Origin: JAKPUX01 sp035353815
GTDB lineage: Bacteria > Zhuqueibacterota > Zhuqueibacteria > Residuimicrobiales > Residuimicrobiaceae
Assembly: GCA_035353815.1 (NCBI GenBank)
Contig: DAOQAG010000012.1
Coordinates: 1-64,000, forward strand
Direction of reading: 5' to 3'
DNA: 64,000 bases
The notes below the pieces were generated by a model. It saw nothing but the letters and a program-made list of their open reading frames with translations. It made no database searches and was not told the origin of the DNA. The translations under genes were made by a program, and so were the position numbers. Positions 16,201-23,891 of this stretch are shown piece by piece. The number at the start of each line of letters is the position of its first letter. Within the stretch, counting starts at the first letter, position 1.

Positions 16201-18268
16201 TTTCGATGCGCTCACGGACATACTCGCGGGAATCGGAAAAGAGCGGCTCATTGTGCATCATGTCCCAGAATTCGTAATCGGCCGTGGTCTCGCCGCGGTA
16301 TTGATGGGTGTTGCCATGCATCACGATTACCCCGCCCTTGCGCACCATATAGCGGATGGCCGCCACCAGTTCGGGCTGATCGGAGAGGGAGGCGGCGGTA
16401 TTGCTGGCCGGGTCGAGATAAAAGGAGACCAGAGAGATGGCAAAGGGCACCGCTTCGCCGTGGAGATAGTCGGCGATACGGCGCAGGGAGGCGGCGTCGG
16501 AAAGGGGGGAGATGTCCTCGATACGCACCATCGCCAGCCGCCGGCTTTGGTGCGGCTGCCGGAGGAGATCGTGGAGCAGGTCGGCGAAGACGATATAGCT
16601 GCCCCCCTCGCGTACAAAGGCGGTGGTGAGGTCGGCGAAGTACCAGAGGTTGCGGCTGTGGAGGGCATAGGGCAGACGCTCCGCGCCCTTTTCCATCCAG
16701 GCCAACACCCGGACGCGCGCGCTATCGGTGAGGACAATCCGGTCGAAATCGGGATCCTGCCGGGGCAGCAGTGCCTGCTTGTAGCGCACCCGGTTCCAGG
16801 TCGAATCGGCCGTACCACCCAGATAGCGGATGCCGTGATCCGGCAGGCCGGGCTGCTCCAGATACTGGCCGAGACCGAAGTGGACCCAGGCCAGGGTGCC
16901 CTGGAACCCGGCGGCCTCCTGGAGAAAAGCCTTGGGGAGGACGAATTTGGGGTCGACACCGATATAAAAGAGCAAATCCTTGCCGGCCAGGCGGCCCGGC
17001 GTGTAGGGCTGATCTGCACCGAGGAGGAGTATTTCAGTCTCCGCCTTGAAATGGCTGAGCAGACTGGCCACCTGCCGTGCATCGTTTTCGCCGATGGGAT
17101 CGCTCACCACCAGGATCCGGCGGGCCGGCTGCCAGGCAAAACCCGCCGCTACGTCGCTCCAGGCCTCGTCGCGTTCGATCTGGTGGGTGTCGTAGAGGTC
17201 GATGTCGGGCAGATCCGCCCGCCTGGCGGCCCGCATGCTCTCCTGCAGCTTGGGGCCGTCGACGCTCTGCTGGCCGAAAGGGGTGAGTTCGAGATGCACC
17301 AGGGGGCGGCTGCGCCCTGCCACCTGTTCCCGGATGGCTGCTGCCGCTCCCTCCACCCAGGCCGGATTGAATCGGGCTGGATTATGATAAAGATCGGCCC
17401 ATTGCTGCCACATCAGCTCCAGACTGACCCAGTCGGGTTTGTGCGACGCTTCGAGCAGGGCCTCAAGATCGAAGCCGGTATAGCCGCGCTGCTCAGCCGG
17501 TGTGAAAAGGCTGCCGTCAACTTTGGGGCTGACCACCGAGGTGACGCAGGCGAGTTTGTAAAAGTCGTGGATGGCTTCCATACTGGCAAGCAGAGTTTTG
17601 GTCAGGCCGAGGGCGGAGGCGTCGCCAAAGCCCAGCGCCTCGATCTGCTGCTGACAGGAGGCGCAGCCGCAGTAGGCACCCTGCCAGCGCACTACCGGCT
17701 CACCAATATCAATGCCCGCCAGTCCATCATAGTGTTCGAGCAGATCGCGGATCAGCCCCAGCCACCAGGAGCGCACCTCAGGGTTGGCCGCGCAAAGGGG
17801 GTAGCTCTCTTCATTCAGGCGATAATCGCTGCCGTCCGGATTCTTGACGCGCCATTCAGGGTGTTGTTCCCAGGCGGGCTTGTGCTGGAAAGCCGGCAGC
17901 CAGGCCATGACCCGGATCCCCCGTGCGCTGCACTCCTTGAGAACATATTTGAGCAGGTCCTGGCGGCCGTAATCGGCCCTCTCGTTCAGTTCATGGCTCG
18001 TCTTGTACTTGGCGCCATGAACCGGATCGTAAGCCTTGTAAAAGATGACGTTGACGCCGTGCGCCTGCCATTCTTGCGCAAGCTGCTGTGCCAGCTTGTT
18101 GACCCGGACCGGGGCGTTGTAGTAGTAGGATGGATCAAAACGCACCGCATGGATCGATTCCGGAACAGGATCGAGATGAAGTGCTTCTGGTGCATCCGCT
18201 TCAGCCATGGCCGGTAATGTGATAAAGAATGTTAAAACAATTAGTAAGATGTAACTATTTTTCACCAC
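13277..18268 (-). CDS. Giant membrane-anchored glycosidase/deacetylase-like protein (two TIM-barrel domains plus DUF2334)
   Basis: A 1663-residue exported protein. A signal peptide covers residues 1-22. Residues about 38-375 are a PgaB-C/GHL-type TIM barrel (HAVRFDPSYYYNAPVRVNKL, IRVMAWLPAF, GIDIGEPVVRW). Residues about 386-560 look like a Rossmann or GATase-like domain. Residues about 575-815 are a DUF2334 polysaccharide-deacetylase-like domain with VRIEDISPL, VMHGNTHQ and FFFHPFCD. A second GATase-like part (about 925-1050) precedes a second TIM-barrel-like domain (about 1135-1430; VYLWLELPHI, WDGVNLAELYY). The C-terminus has a membrane segment (about 1626-1650) and a basic tail. The expected role is to deacetylate and trim the polymer made by the adjacent GT2. 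In DUF2334 the usual Asp-Asp pair is Glu-Asp here. Confidence 0.85.
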   Translation of the reverse strand: MVKNSYILLIVLTFFITLPAMAEADAPEALHLDPVPESIHAVRFDPSYYYNAPVRVNKLAQQLAQEWQAHGVNVIFYKAYDPVHGAKYKTSHELNERADYGRQDLLKYVLKECSARGIRVMAWLPAFQHKPAWEQHPEWRVKNPDGSDYRLNEESYPLCAANPEVRSWWLGLIRDLLEHYDGLAGIDIGEPVVRWQGAYCGCASCQQQIEALGFGDASALGLTKTLLASMEAIHDFYKLACVTSVVSPKVDGSLFTPAEQRGYTGFDLEALLEASHKPDWVSLELMWQQWADLYHNPARFNPAWVEGAAAAIREQVAGRSRPLVHLELTPFGQQSVDGPKLQESMRAARRADLPDIDLYDTHQIERDEAWSDVAAGFAWQPARRILVVSDPIGENDARQVASLLSHFKAETEILLLGADQPYTPGRLAGKDLLFYIGVDPKFVLPKAFLQEAAGFQGTLAWVHFGLGQYLEQPGLPDHGIRYLGGTADSTWNRVRYKQALLPRQDPDFDRIVLTDSARVRVLAWMEKGAERLPYALHSRNLWYFADLTTAFVREGGSYIVFADLLHDLLRQPHQSRRLAMVRIEDISPLSDAASLRRIADYLHGEAVPFAISLVSFYLDPASNTAASLSDQPELVAAIRYMVRKGGVIVMHGNTHQYRGETTADYEFWDMMHNEPLFSDSREYVRERIETGLQEMARNELWPATWETPHYGASQLAYSVINTYFSSAYERRQTIDLHGSDQLLPWLIYEHTAGGKIIPENLGYIPLSDQRSGPLLEAARNNLALRDGVASFFFHPFCDIAVLKEIVPGLKKMGYRFTDPRYTSQQVRGPGFRVVTGSGRIELPLTSAYLREFYIDEQGSIRDERYSDAPRSDTLRKSVVVPEGWIYVAAAAPGRPKGLLAHLAANIARRVPKLEGYIGAGKPLAVPDELPARTVLLHHADAPARLLRDQDNWAQALGSVGIDGLRLDVGQFFAVPEGSNLIVVPAAAASALSQQQILLLVRSVQNGANIILERPSQLSAALGILPLERSRLMKAVTDEYYPTVPITWAVPDTLNDFETEFDYITYASDPALGQPAVIGGEYGQGRYLYWGTLFDPETRGGYGRYPFLPEMLRYQFGLKPLVRREAVEIFFDPGSREEISIEDLIKMWRKNGVRTIYAAGWHSYRDYTYDYGRLIELAHQNAMRVYLWLELPHISDRFWLDHPEWREKNALGADADTSGAHWRRPMALNLPACREAVMAELRNMLLAHDWDGVNLAELYYVSAAGPAEPRWFTPMNRGFREDFSRRHGYDPGLLFDPSSRRYWQRDARALQAVYHLREEMVNEQIRRFVTLFLQVEAEKKASWEIIVTTLDAAMAPAAAAAVGVNTAAIAALADELPFTLQLEEPPLANPAGPEEYTAMIDRGAASSRGRIPLATLNLVDRPQRPGLVTPQITGLELYQTLQQGQERGARLPLNSEASLYEVDSGYLPLALAAATRESLAVAQWCIDAATSVSLLLDPKQHPDVLVDGSVWPAYHRGHLILPAGRHTIEPIDRTSSFFKGFWAEGRLIALSGELLELQRIVRGIRLRYRSETANWLVLSEKPHAIEVDGIKTAPAMMRGELGYAFALPAGEHRAEIYTTSRTTQVVKQISLALSGLIAGGGLLFGIVLGFLYIKNARRHRKTAA

Positions 18269-18310
18269 GCTCTCCTGCTCTGCTTGTCCTGACCCAATCC
18301 GGTATTTTTA

Positions 18311-18368
18311 ACAACAATCATACCATGAGTGCCGGAATGAAGGGACTCTTTTAGTGGTATGTGCGTCG
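18311..18368. promoter_or_regulatory. Divergent TGGTAT elements between polysaccharide operon and two-component genes
   Basis: The divergent gap 18269-18479 contains two inverted TGGTATG sequences, at about 18319-18325 (minus strand) and 18355-18361 (plus strand). Each is followed at sigma-54 spacing by a -12-like element: TTGTT on the minus strand, TCGCC on the plus strand. They may be weak back-to-back sigma-54 promoters or, because they are inverted, half-sites for the NtrC-type regulator encoded at 20182. The rest of the gap shows nothing recognisable. Confidence 0.3.
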
Positions 18369-18479
18369 CCCGACATTCTGAATTTGTCTTGTGATTCCTG
18401 AAAAATCTCGTAGATTATAGCGACACGCTCTGGCAGCAGCGCAATTTTAACGCGCCTTTTCTAAACAGGTGGACCGTGC

Positions 18480-20129
18480 ATGATGATGAAGGCTGCATTT
18501 CATACAAAATGGGCCGCTCTGCTGGCCCTGGTTCTGGGCTTGATGCTGGTGATATCGGCCCTGGTGGAATTGCGCAGCACCCGCCAGGAACTGACTACTG
18601 CACTCCAGGAGCAAGGCCGAACGGTTCTGGTGCTGGCTCAACGCGGGCTCGAAAATGCCGCGCTTTCCTGGGAGGCTGTTGAGGCTGCACTCGAGCAACG
18701 CCTGCTGGACAATGCGCGGCTGATCGCGCAGTTGGACCGCGCCGGCTGCCTGAATCAGAATATCCTGCAGCGGATTGCGCAAGAAAATGGCCTCTTCCGT
18801 ATCAATCTCTTTGACCGCCACGGCCGCCTGACACTTTCTAGCCATGCCACAGCCGGCCAGCCGACCCTCAATGCGCCACGCCGCTTGCTGCAGCCCGTCC
18901 TGGGCGACAGCAGCAGTGCACTGGTGCTGGGCTTTCGGCAGCGCTTCTTCGGAGCCGGGGAAAATTTCGCGGTGGCCAAACACCGCAGCAGCGGCGGCGC
19001 CATCGTCGTCAACGCTGACGCTGCCGAGATTCTTGCCTTCCGGCGGACCATCGGCGCCGGCTCCTTCATCAAACTGATGGGTGAGAGCGGCGATGTCCGC
19101 TACGCGGTGGTCCAGGATTCGAGCGGCATTTTGCTGGCTTCTCCCGGCGTGCGGCAAATGAGCGCTCCCGATTCTGATGCGTTCCTTAGGCAACTGCAGC
19201 TGAACACCACACCATCGTCCCGATTTACCTTTTACCAGGGCGAAGAGCTGTTCGAGATTGGAGTGCCGGTGCGGATGGCCGAAAGCGGTACTGCCTTCAT
19301 TCGTATCGGTCTCTCTGCGGCCTCCCTGCACCAGGCCTACCGGGCAGCCTTGTGGCGCACCGGACTCTCCACGCTCTTGCTGCTGCTGACCGGTCTCCTG
19401 ACTGCCGGAATGCTGCTGCGGGATCTGCACGAACGCCGCCGTGCGGAAGAGCAGCGTCAACGCCAGGAGCGGATTATGGCCCTCAGCCATCTGGCATCGG
19501 GGGTTGCTCATGAAATCCGCAACCCGCTCAATGCTGTCAGTATGGTGGCCCAGCGGCTCCAGCGTGAATTCACTCCCGCTCAGGATATCGCGGAATATCA
19601 GCAGCTTACCGGGATGCTGGTCACGGAGAGCCGGCGTATCAACGAGATCATCAACCAGTTTCTCCAGTTCGCCCGTCCCGCTCCCCTCAACAAGGTGTGC
19701 ACGCGTCTTGATGCGCTGGTGAACCACATCGCCGCTCTGATGCAGGGCGAGGCGGCGCATTCCGGCATCACCCTCTCCAGCCACTGCCGCGAGGTCCGCG
19801 AAATGCAGGCCGATCCAGACAAACTGACCCAGGCGCTGCTTAACCTGGTTCGCAACAGCCTGGCGGCTTGTAAAAACGGCGGGCATATCACGCTCTCCTG
19901 CGAACCGCAGGGGGAGCGGATTCTTATCCGCATCGAGGATGATGGCGCCGGCATCGCACCGGAGCACCTCGGGAAGATTTTCAATCTCTATTTTACCACC
20001 CGGGAAGAGGGCAGCGGCCTCGGGCTCAGCATTGTCCAGCAGATCATCGCCCAGCACGAGGGAACCATTGAAGTGGAGAGTGAACCCGGTCAGGGCACCC
20101 GCTTCACCATCAACTTGCCGGCGCGATGA
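18480..20129 (+). CDS. ZraS-like membrane sensor histidine kinase
   Basis: A 549-residue sensor kinase. Two membrane segments (about residues 9-29 and 290-315) bracket a roughly 260-residue periplasmic sensor region that resembles a double-Cache/PDC fold. The cytoplasmic part has the H-box HLASGVAHEIRNPLN (phospho-His near residue 343), the N-box LLNLVRNSLAA (about 456), G1 DDGAGI and G2 GSGLGLSI. There is no HAMP motif that I can identify with confidence. AGGTGG lies ahead of the ATG pair at 18480/18483. It precedes its response regulator by 52 bp and is divergent from the polysaccharide operon. It probably senses an envelope or extracellular signal. Confidence 0.92.
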   Translation: MMMKAAFHTKWAALLALVLGLMLVISALVELRSTRQELTTALQEQGRTVLVLAQRGLENAALSWEAVEAALEQRLLDNARLIAQLDRAGCLNQNILQRIAQENGLFRINLFDRHGRLTLSSHATAGQPTLNAPRRLLQPVLGDSSSALVLGFRQRFFGAGENFAVAKHRSSGGAIVVNADAAEILAFRRTIGAGSFIKLMGESGDVRYAVVQDSSGILLASPGVRQMSAPDSDAFLRQLQLNTTPSSRFTFYQGEELFEIGVPVRMAESGTAFIRIGLSAASLHQAYRAALWRTGLSTLLLLLTGLLTAGMLLRDLHERRRAEEQRQRQERIMALSHLASGVAHEIRNPLNAVSMVAQRLQREFTPAQDIAEYQQLTGMLVTESRRINEIINQFLQFARPAPLNKVCTRLDALVNHIAALMQGEAAHSGITLSSHCREVREMQADPDKLTQALLNLVRNSLAACKNGGHITLSCEPQGERILIRIEDDGAGIAPEHLGKIFNLYFTTREEGSGLGLSIVQQIIAQHEGTIEVESEPGQGTRFTINLPAR

Positions 20130-20181
20130 GCCGGTGACACCATCTTTCAACTCGACCGATATCTAACACAAGGAAACGCAG

Positions 20182-21534
20182 ATGACTGTCACCATCCTGA
20201 TCGTCGATGACGAAGCGGCACAGCGCAGTGCCCTGGCTGGTTTTCTGGCAAAAAAGGGTTATACCATACTGCAAGCGGAATCGGCTGCAAAAGCACTCGA
20301 AACCGTCCGGTTTCAGACCATTGATCTGGTGCTCACGGACCTGCGTATGCCCGGTATGGATGGCGCGCAACTGCTGACGGAGCTAAAAAACCTCAATCCT
20401 GAACTGGAAGTGATCCTTATGACCGCCTTCGGTACGATGGAGGAGGCGGTGCAGGCGATGAAAAACGGCGCCCTTGATTTTATTACCAAGCCGATCGATC
20501 TCGGCCAGATGGAACTCTCCATCGCCAGGGCCGTGGAGCGCAAGCACCTGATCAGGGAAAACCAGCGGCTGCAGCAGCTGGTGGCGGAACGCCTGAGCTT
20601 TAACGGCATCCTCACCCGCTCCGAAGCCATGCAAAAGGCCCTCAGCATCGCCGCCCGCGCTGCTGTGAGCCGGACCACGGTCCTGATTCTGGGCGAAAGC
20701 GGTACAGGCAAGGAATTGGTTGCCAAGGCAATTCATCTGGCCTCACCGCGCGCCACCAAACCCTTTGTCGCGGTTAATCTGGCCGCCCTGCCTGAATCTC
20801 TGGTTGAAAGTGAACTCTTTGGCCATGAGAAGGGGGCCTTCACCGGCGCCGACCGGGTGCGCACGGGCCGTTTCGAAGCCGCCAACGACGGCACCCTTTT
20901 CATCGATGAGGTCGGTGACATGCCCCTTCCAATCCAGGCCAAGCTGTTGAGGGTGCTCCAGGAGCAGGCGTTCGAGCGCCTCGGCAGCTCCACACCGATC
21001 AAGGTGGATGTGCGCCTGATCGCTGCCACCAATCGCTCTCTGGAAGATCTGGTCAAGACCAGGGCCTTTCGCGAAGATCTCTACTACCGCCTCAATGTGG
21101 TGCGTATCGAATTGCCCCCCTTGCGCGAGCGCAAAAGCGACATTCCCCTGCTTGCCGAGCATTTTGTACACCAGTTTGCTGCTGAGAACAACCGCCCCAT
21201 GCAGGGATGTACGCGAGAAGCCATGGATTTGCTGATGAAATATCCTTTTCCCGGTAATGTGCGCGAACTGCAGCATCTGATCGAGCAGGCTGTCGTTCTC
21301 AGCCGTGATCAATGGATCGGTGTGGAAGATCTTGGCCTGCCAGCCGCCACCGCCGTTGCGGCCGCTGCTGATATCCCTGGCGGCACCTTCACCGATAGGG
21401 TCGAGGCCTTTGAAAGAGGGCTCATCCACGCTGCACTCCAGGAAGCCAGCGGGGTGCAAAGCCGGGCGGCGCGCGCCCTCGGCATCAGTGAACGCCATCT
21501 GCGCTACAAATTGCAGAAGTATGGAATGAAATAA
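20182..21534 (+). CDS. NtrC-family (ZraR-like) sigma-54 response regulator
   Basis: A 450-residue regulator. The receiver domain (1-120) has DD at 9-10, the phospho-acceptor D53 in LVLTDLRMPGMDG and a K in the ITKPIDL loop. The AAA+ domain (about 140-370) has Walker A GESGTGKE (about 171-178), the GAFTGA loop (about 218-223) and Walker B TLFIDEVGD. The C-terminus ends in a Fis-type helix-turn-helix (SRAARALGISERHLRYKL). AAGGAAA precedes its ATG. Pairing with the adjacent kinase is clear. The divergent exopolysaccharide operon is the likeliest target because the shared gap holds inverted elements. Confidence 0.93.
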   Translation: MTVTILIVDDEAAQRSALAGFLAKKGYTILQAESAAKALETVRFQTIDLVLTDLRMPGMDGAQLLTELKNLNPELEVILMTAFGTMEEAVQAMKNGALDFITKPIDLGQMELSIARAVERKHLIRENQRLQQLVAERLSFNGILTRSEAMQKALSIAARAAVSRTTVLILGESGTGKELVAKAIHLASPRATKPFVAVNLAALPESLVESELFGHEKGAFTGADRVRTGRFEAANDGTLFIDEVGDMPLPIQAKLLRVLQEQAFERLGSSTPIKVDVRLIAATNRSLEDLVKTRAFREDLYYRLNVVRIELPPLRERKSDIPLLAEHFVHQFAAENNRPMQGCTREAMDLLMKYPFPGNVRELQHLIEQAVVLSRDQWIGVEDLGLPAATAVAAAADIPGGTFTDRVEAFERGLIHAALQEASGVQSRAARALGISERHLRYKLQKYGMK

Positions 21535-21610
21535 ATCACCATCGCCGGCAAAGCTCACCCCGCGGGCTGGCGGTGCCAGCAGATCCGGCACAATAAATGG
21601 ATGAACTCAA

Positions 21611-22738
21611 TCACCATCCCCAGGCGAGGTTCACCCCGGCATAATGACTCGTATAATTGTAATACAGATCGTTCGAATGGTTATTCAACCATGAAAAATT
21701 GATCGTGAGCAGCAAGGGCATCCCCTCTGCTCTCATTCGCACGGATTTTTGCCACTCCAGTGTCAGCAGGGTCCGTTGATCCTGGCGCAGCCGGCCATCC
21801 GGGAAGGGTTCTCCGAGCAGATCGGCCGCCTGGCGATCATCGAAGTTCCGTTCCTCACGACGGCTGCTGAATGTCAGACGCATCGCCCAGGGCAGTGTAT
21901 GCCGGTAGGTAAACAGAACAGCGGCGCCGTGATAGGCAAAATGATCCTCGAACAATTCCTCGTCTGTAAAATAAAAGTCTTCAAGATTGCGCAGGTAGCG
22001 CGTGCTGCTGGTGAGGTTGTGGCGCAGCTGACACTCGGCGCTCAAGCCGATTCCGGGCGTTATGCCCTGAGCCGCCCGCAGGAGAAGAAGCAGCTGTTGG
22101 CTTTTGCCAGTGCCAACCGTCACGACCTCCGTATAATTGGCCTGCTCCGGTTGTGTTGAACCGGTATAGGACTTCTGCAGCCAATCCGCTTCGGCGATGA
22201 ACGTCGTTCCGGTCGCAAAGAACCAGCTGCTGCGGCCGTAGAGCAACATGCGGGAATGGGAAAAAGGTGCAAGCTCGGGGAAACGTCGCAAATTCCAGGA
22301 GCCTCCGGTATAGAGAAACCAGCGCGGCTGGAGAAGATATTTAAGAGAGCCGTAGAGTTGGAGCTGTTCCTGCTCATAGAGTTGATAACTGGAGCGGTGA
22401 AACCGCTTGCCGACATTGACACCGGCATCGAGGCGATGTTGCCGTTCGCCCAGCAAGGTATACCCGGCGGCGCCCAGGGTATGGCTGTGGTTGTCGCGGT
22501 CCCCGTGGGTTTTAAAAGCCGTATAGCTGCCGTCATAAAAGAGACGCAGGCCATTTTTTTCGCTCAGCCAGTCCCGGGTGATGCCAGCGTTGAAGGTGGA
22601 ATGGTAGTCCGGCAAGGCGGCGAAGTTGGCATAGGCATTGGAGCTGAAGCCGCTCTCGGATTCCAGCGAGACGCCGATCTGGCCAAGGGCTGCGGTAAAT
22701 CGGAACAAAACGAGCAGCAGAAACAAACGTGTATGCAT
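21611..22738 (-). CDS. Outer-membrane beta-barrel protein, unknown function
   Basis: A 375-residue protein with a signal peptide (MHTRLFLLLVLFRFTAALG), followed by alternating hydrophobic and polar strands separated by charged turns across the whole length (for example LRLFYDGSYTAFKTHGDRDN, LYGSLKYLLQPRWFLYTGGS). It ends in an aromatic SHYAGVNLAWGW, the kind of C-terminal strand read by the BAM complex. No known family motif is recognised. GAGGA lies ahead of ATG at 22738. It follows the calcium-repeat gene at 22840 by about 100 bp in the same direction and may be a partner surface protein. It is convergent with the response regulator. Confidence 0.7.
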   Translation of the reverse strand: MHTRLFLLLVLFRFTAALGQIGVSLESESGFSSNAYANFAALPDYHSTFNAGITRDWLSEKNGLRLFYDGSYTAFKTHGDRDNHSHTLGAAGYTLLGERQHRLDAGVNVGKRFHRSSYQLYEQEQLQLYGSLKYLLQPRWFLYTGGSWNLRRFPELAPFSHSRMLLYGRSSWFFATGTTFIAEADWLQKSYTGSTQPEQANYTEVVTVGTGKSQQLLLLLRAAQGITPGIGLSAECQLRHNLTSSTRYLRNLEDFYFTDEELFEDHFAYHGAAVLFTYRHTLPWAMRLTFSSRREERNFDDRQAADLLGEPFPDGRLRQDQRTLLTLEWQKSVRMRAEGMPLLLTINFSWLNNHSNDLYYNYTSHYAGVNLAWGW

Positions 22739-22839
22739 GCGAGTCCTCGGGAGAAAAAGGGCGGCGGCAGGATAGATACCGCCGCCCGATTCACTGGTTG
22801 CAGGGTGTGACAGAGGGGTCTGGCTGCCGCTAGTGCGCC

Positions 22840-23577
22840 TTATTGGCCTTTATTGCCGGCAGTGCCCTGACCGGCCTGGTTGCCAGGACCTTTTCCGCCC
22901 GGGTTACCGGGAGTGCCACCGGTTTGTCCGGGCGTCCCTTTGCCGAATCCCCGGCCGCCGCGAGCGCCCTGGCCCGCTTTGGCGCCGGTGCCGTCCATCG
23001 GCCACACCCAATCGCTGTCTTTGCAGTTAGCGATGCCGTCACCATCCGCATCGCGGAGATTGTCGTTGATCCCGTCACCATCCTCGTCGACAAATCCGTG
23101 GAAACGGCCGCCCCGGCCCTGGCCTCGGGTCAGTTCGGTGCTGTCGTTCTTTCCCTTGCCGGCGCCGATGCCGGTGCCATCGGCTGGTTTCTGGTAATCG
23201 GGATCCTGCCCGTTGGGGATGCCATCCCCGTCCGCGTCCGGTGCGTTGTCATTGAGGCCGTCGCCATTCTCGTCGACAAAGCCCTTGGTGCCGACGCGGT
23301 TGCCGCGGCCGCTGCCCGACCGGGTGGTGTCGCTTTTAACCTGGCCTTTGCTGGCGCCGATGCCTGTGCCATCGGCTGGCTTCTGGTAATCGGTGTCCTG
23401 CCCGTTGGGGATGCCGTCCCCGTCTGCATCGGGGGCGTTGTCATTGAAGCCATCGCCGTTTTCGTCGACGAAGTGGTTGCCGTGCTGGACCGGCGGGGTC
23501 GTGGTTTGTGCCTGGGCGAAGGCGAAGAGGAACAGCACAGCTGCTGCCATAAGGGTGACGATGAATCTCGTTTTCAT
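22840..23577 (-). CDS. Secreted thrombospondin-type-3-like calcium-repeat protein
   Basis: A 245-residue exported protein. After a signal peptide (about 1-24) come three copies of a roughly 60-residue module built on FVDENGDGxNDNAPDADGDG, then IPNGQDxDYQKPADGTGIGA and a Gly/Arg/Ser/Thr-rich spacer. The DxDGDG loops are the calcium-binding motifs of thrombospondin type 3 repeats. The third copy is divergent (NCKDSDWVWPMDGTG) and adds a lone Cys. The last 40 residues are Gly/Pro/Lys-rich and collagen-like (GTPGQTGGTPGNPGGKGPGN). GGAGG precedes ATG at 23577. A structural or adhesive surface role is likely. Confidence 0.8.
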   Translation of the reverse strand: MKTRFIVTLMAAAVLFLFAFAQAQTTTPPVQHGNHFVDENGDGFNDNAPDADGDGIPNGQDTDYQKPADGTGIGASKGQVKSDTTRSGSGRGNRVGTKGFVDENGDGLNDNAPDADGDGIPNGQDPDYQKPADGTGIGAGKGKNDSTELTRGQGRGGRFHGFVDEDGDGINDNLRDADGDGIANCKDSDWVWPMDGTGAKAGQGARGGRGFGKGTPGQTGGTPGNPGGKGPGNQAGQGTAGNKGQ

Positions 23578-23891
23578 GATGACCTCCGTGATACGGTGAT
23601 GAGTATGCGGGTTTGTGATCGAAAGTTCGTTTTCTCGCCAGGCTATAGCAAATGGTATGCCAGAAACAAATATAATTATAAGTATAGTAATATCAATAAT
23701 AAAATAACCTTGACTCTGCCGGTAGTGCTACGAGGAAGGTGTCTCTGTCGACGATTTGGTCGAACCAGCGACCATCCCGTCGCTATTCCAGGCACCGCTG
23801 CAGGCGATCCATTGGCATCATTTCCCTTGATTATCATCCAAAAAATTGCTAATCTCTTTGCAAGCTTTTACCCAACCAGAGGAGCATGCGT
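23578..23891. promoter_or_regulatory. Divergent intergenic region with sigma-70-like promoter
   Basis: A 314-bp gap between the calcium-repeat gene and the Gfo/Idh/MocA operon. TTGATT (23827-23832) and TAATCT (23850-23855), spaced 17 bp, form a good plus-strand sigma-70 promoter 37 bp before ATG at 23892. An AT-rich stretch at about 23668-23708 could serve the minus-strand gene, but no well-spaced pair was found. No gene is seen in this gap. Confidence 0.5.

Noticed and set aside
16142..18217. A 691-codon plus-strand frame opposite the giant glycosidase gene
   Set aside because: The minus-strand gene has a signal peptide, clear domains and a membrane anchor. The plus frame has no coherent domain.
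21660..21690. GTTCGAAT resembling a tRNA T-arm
   Set aside because: It lies inside the C-terminal coding part of a barrel gene, and no acceptor, D or anticodon arms can be drawn around it.
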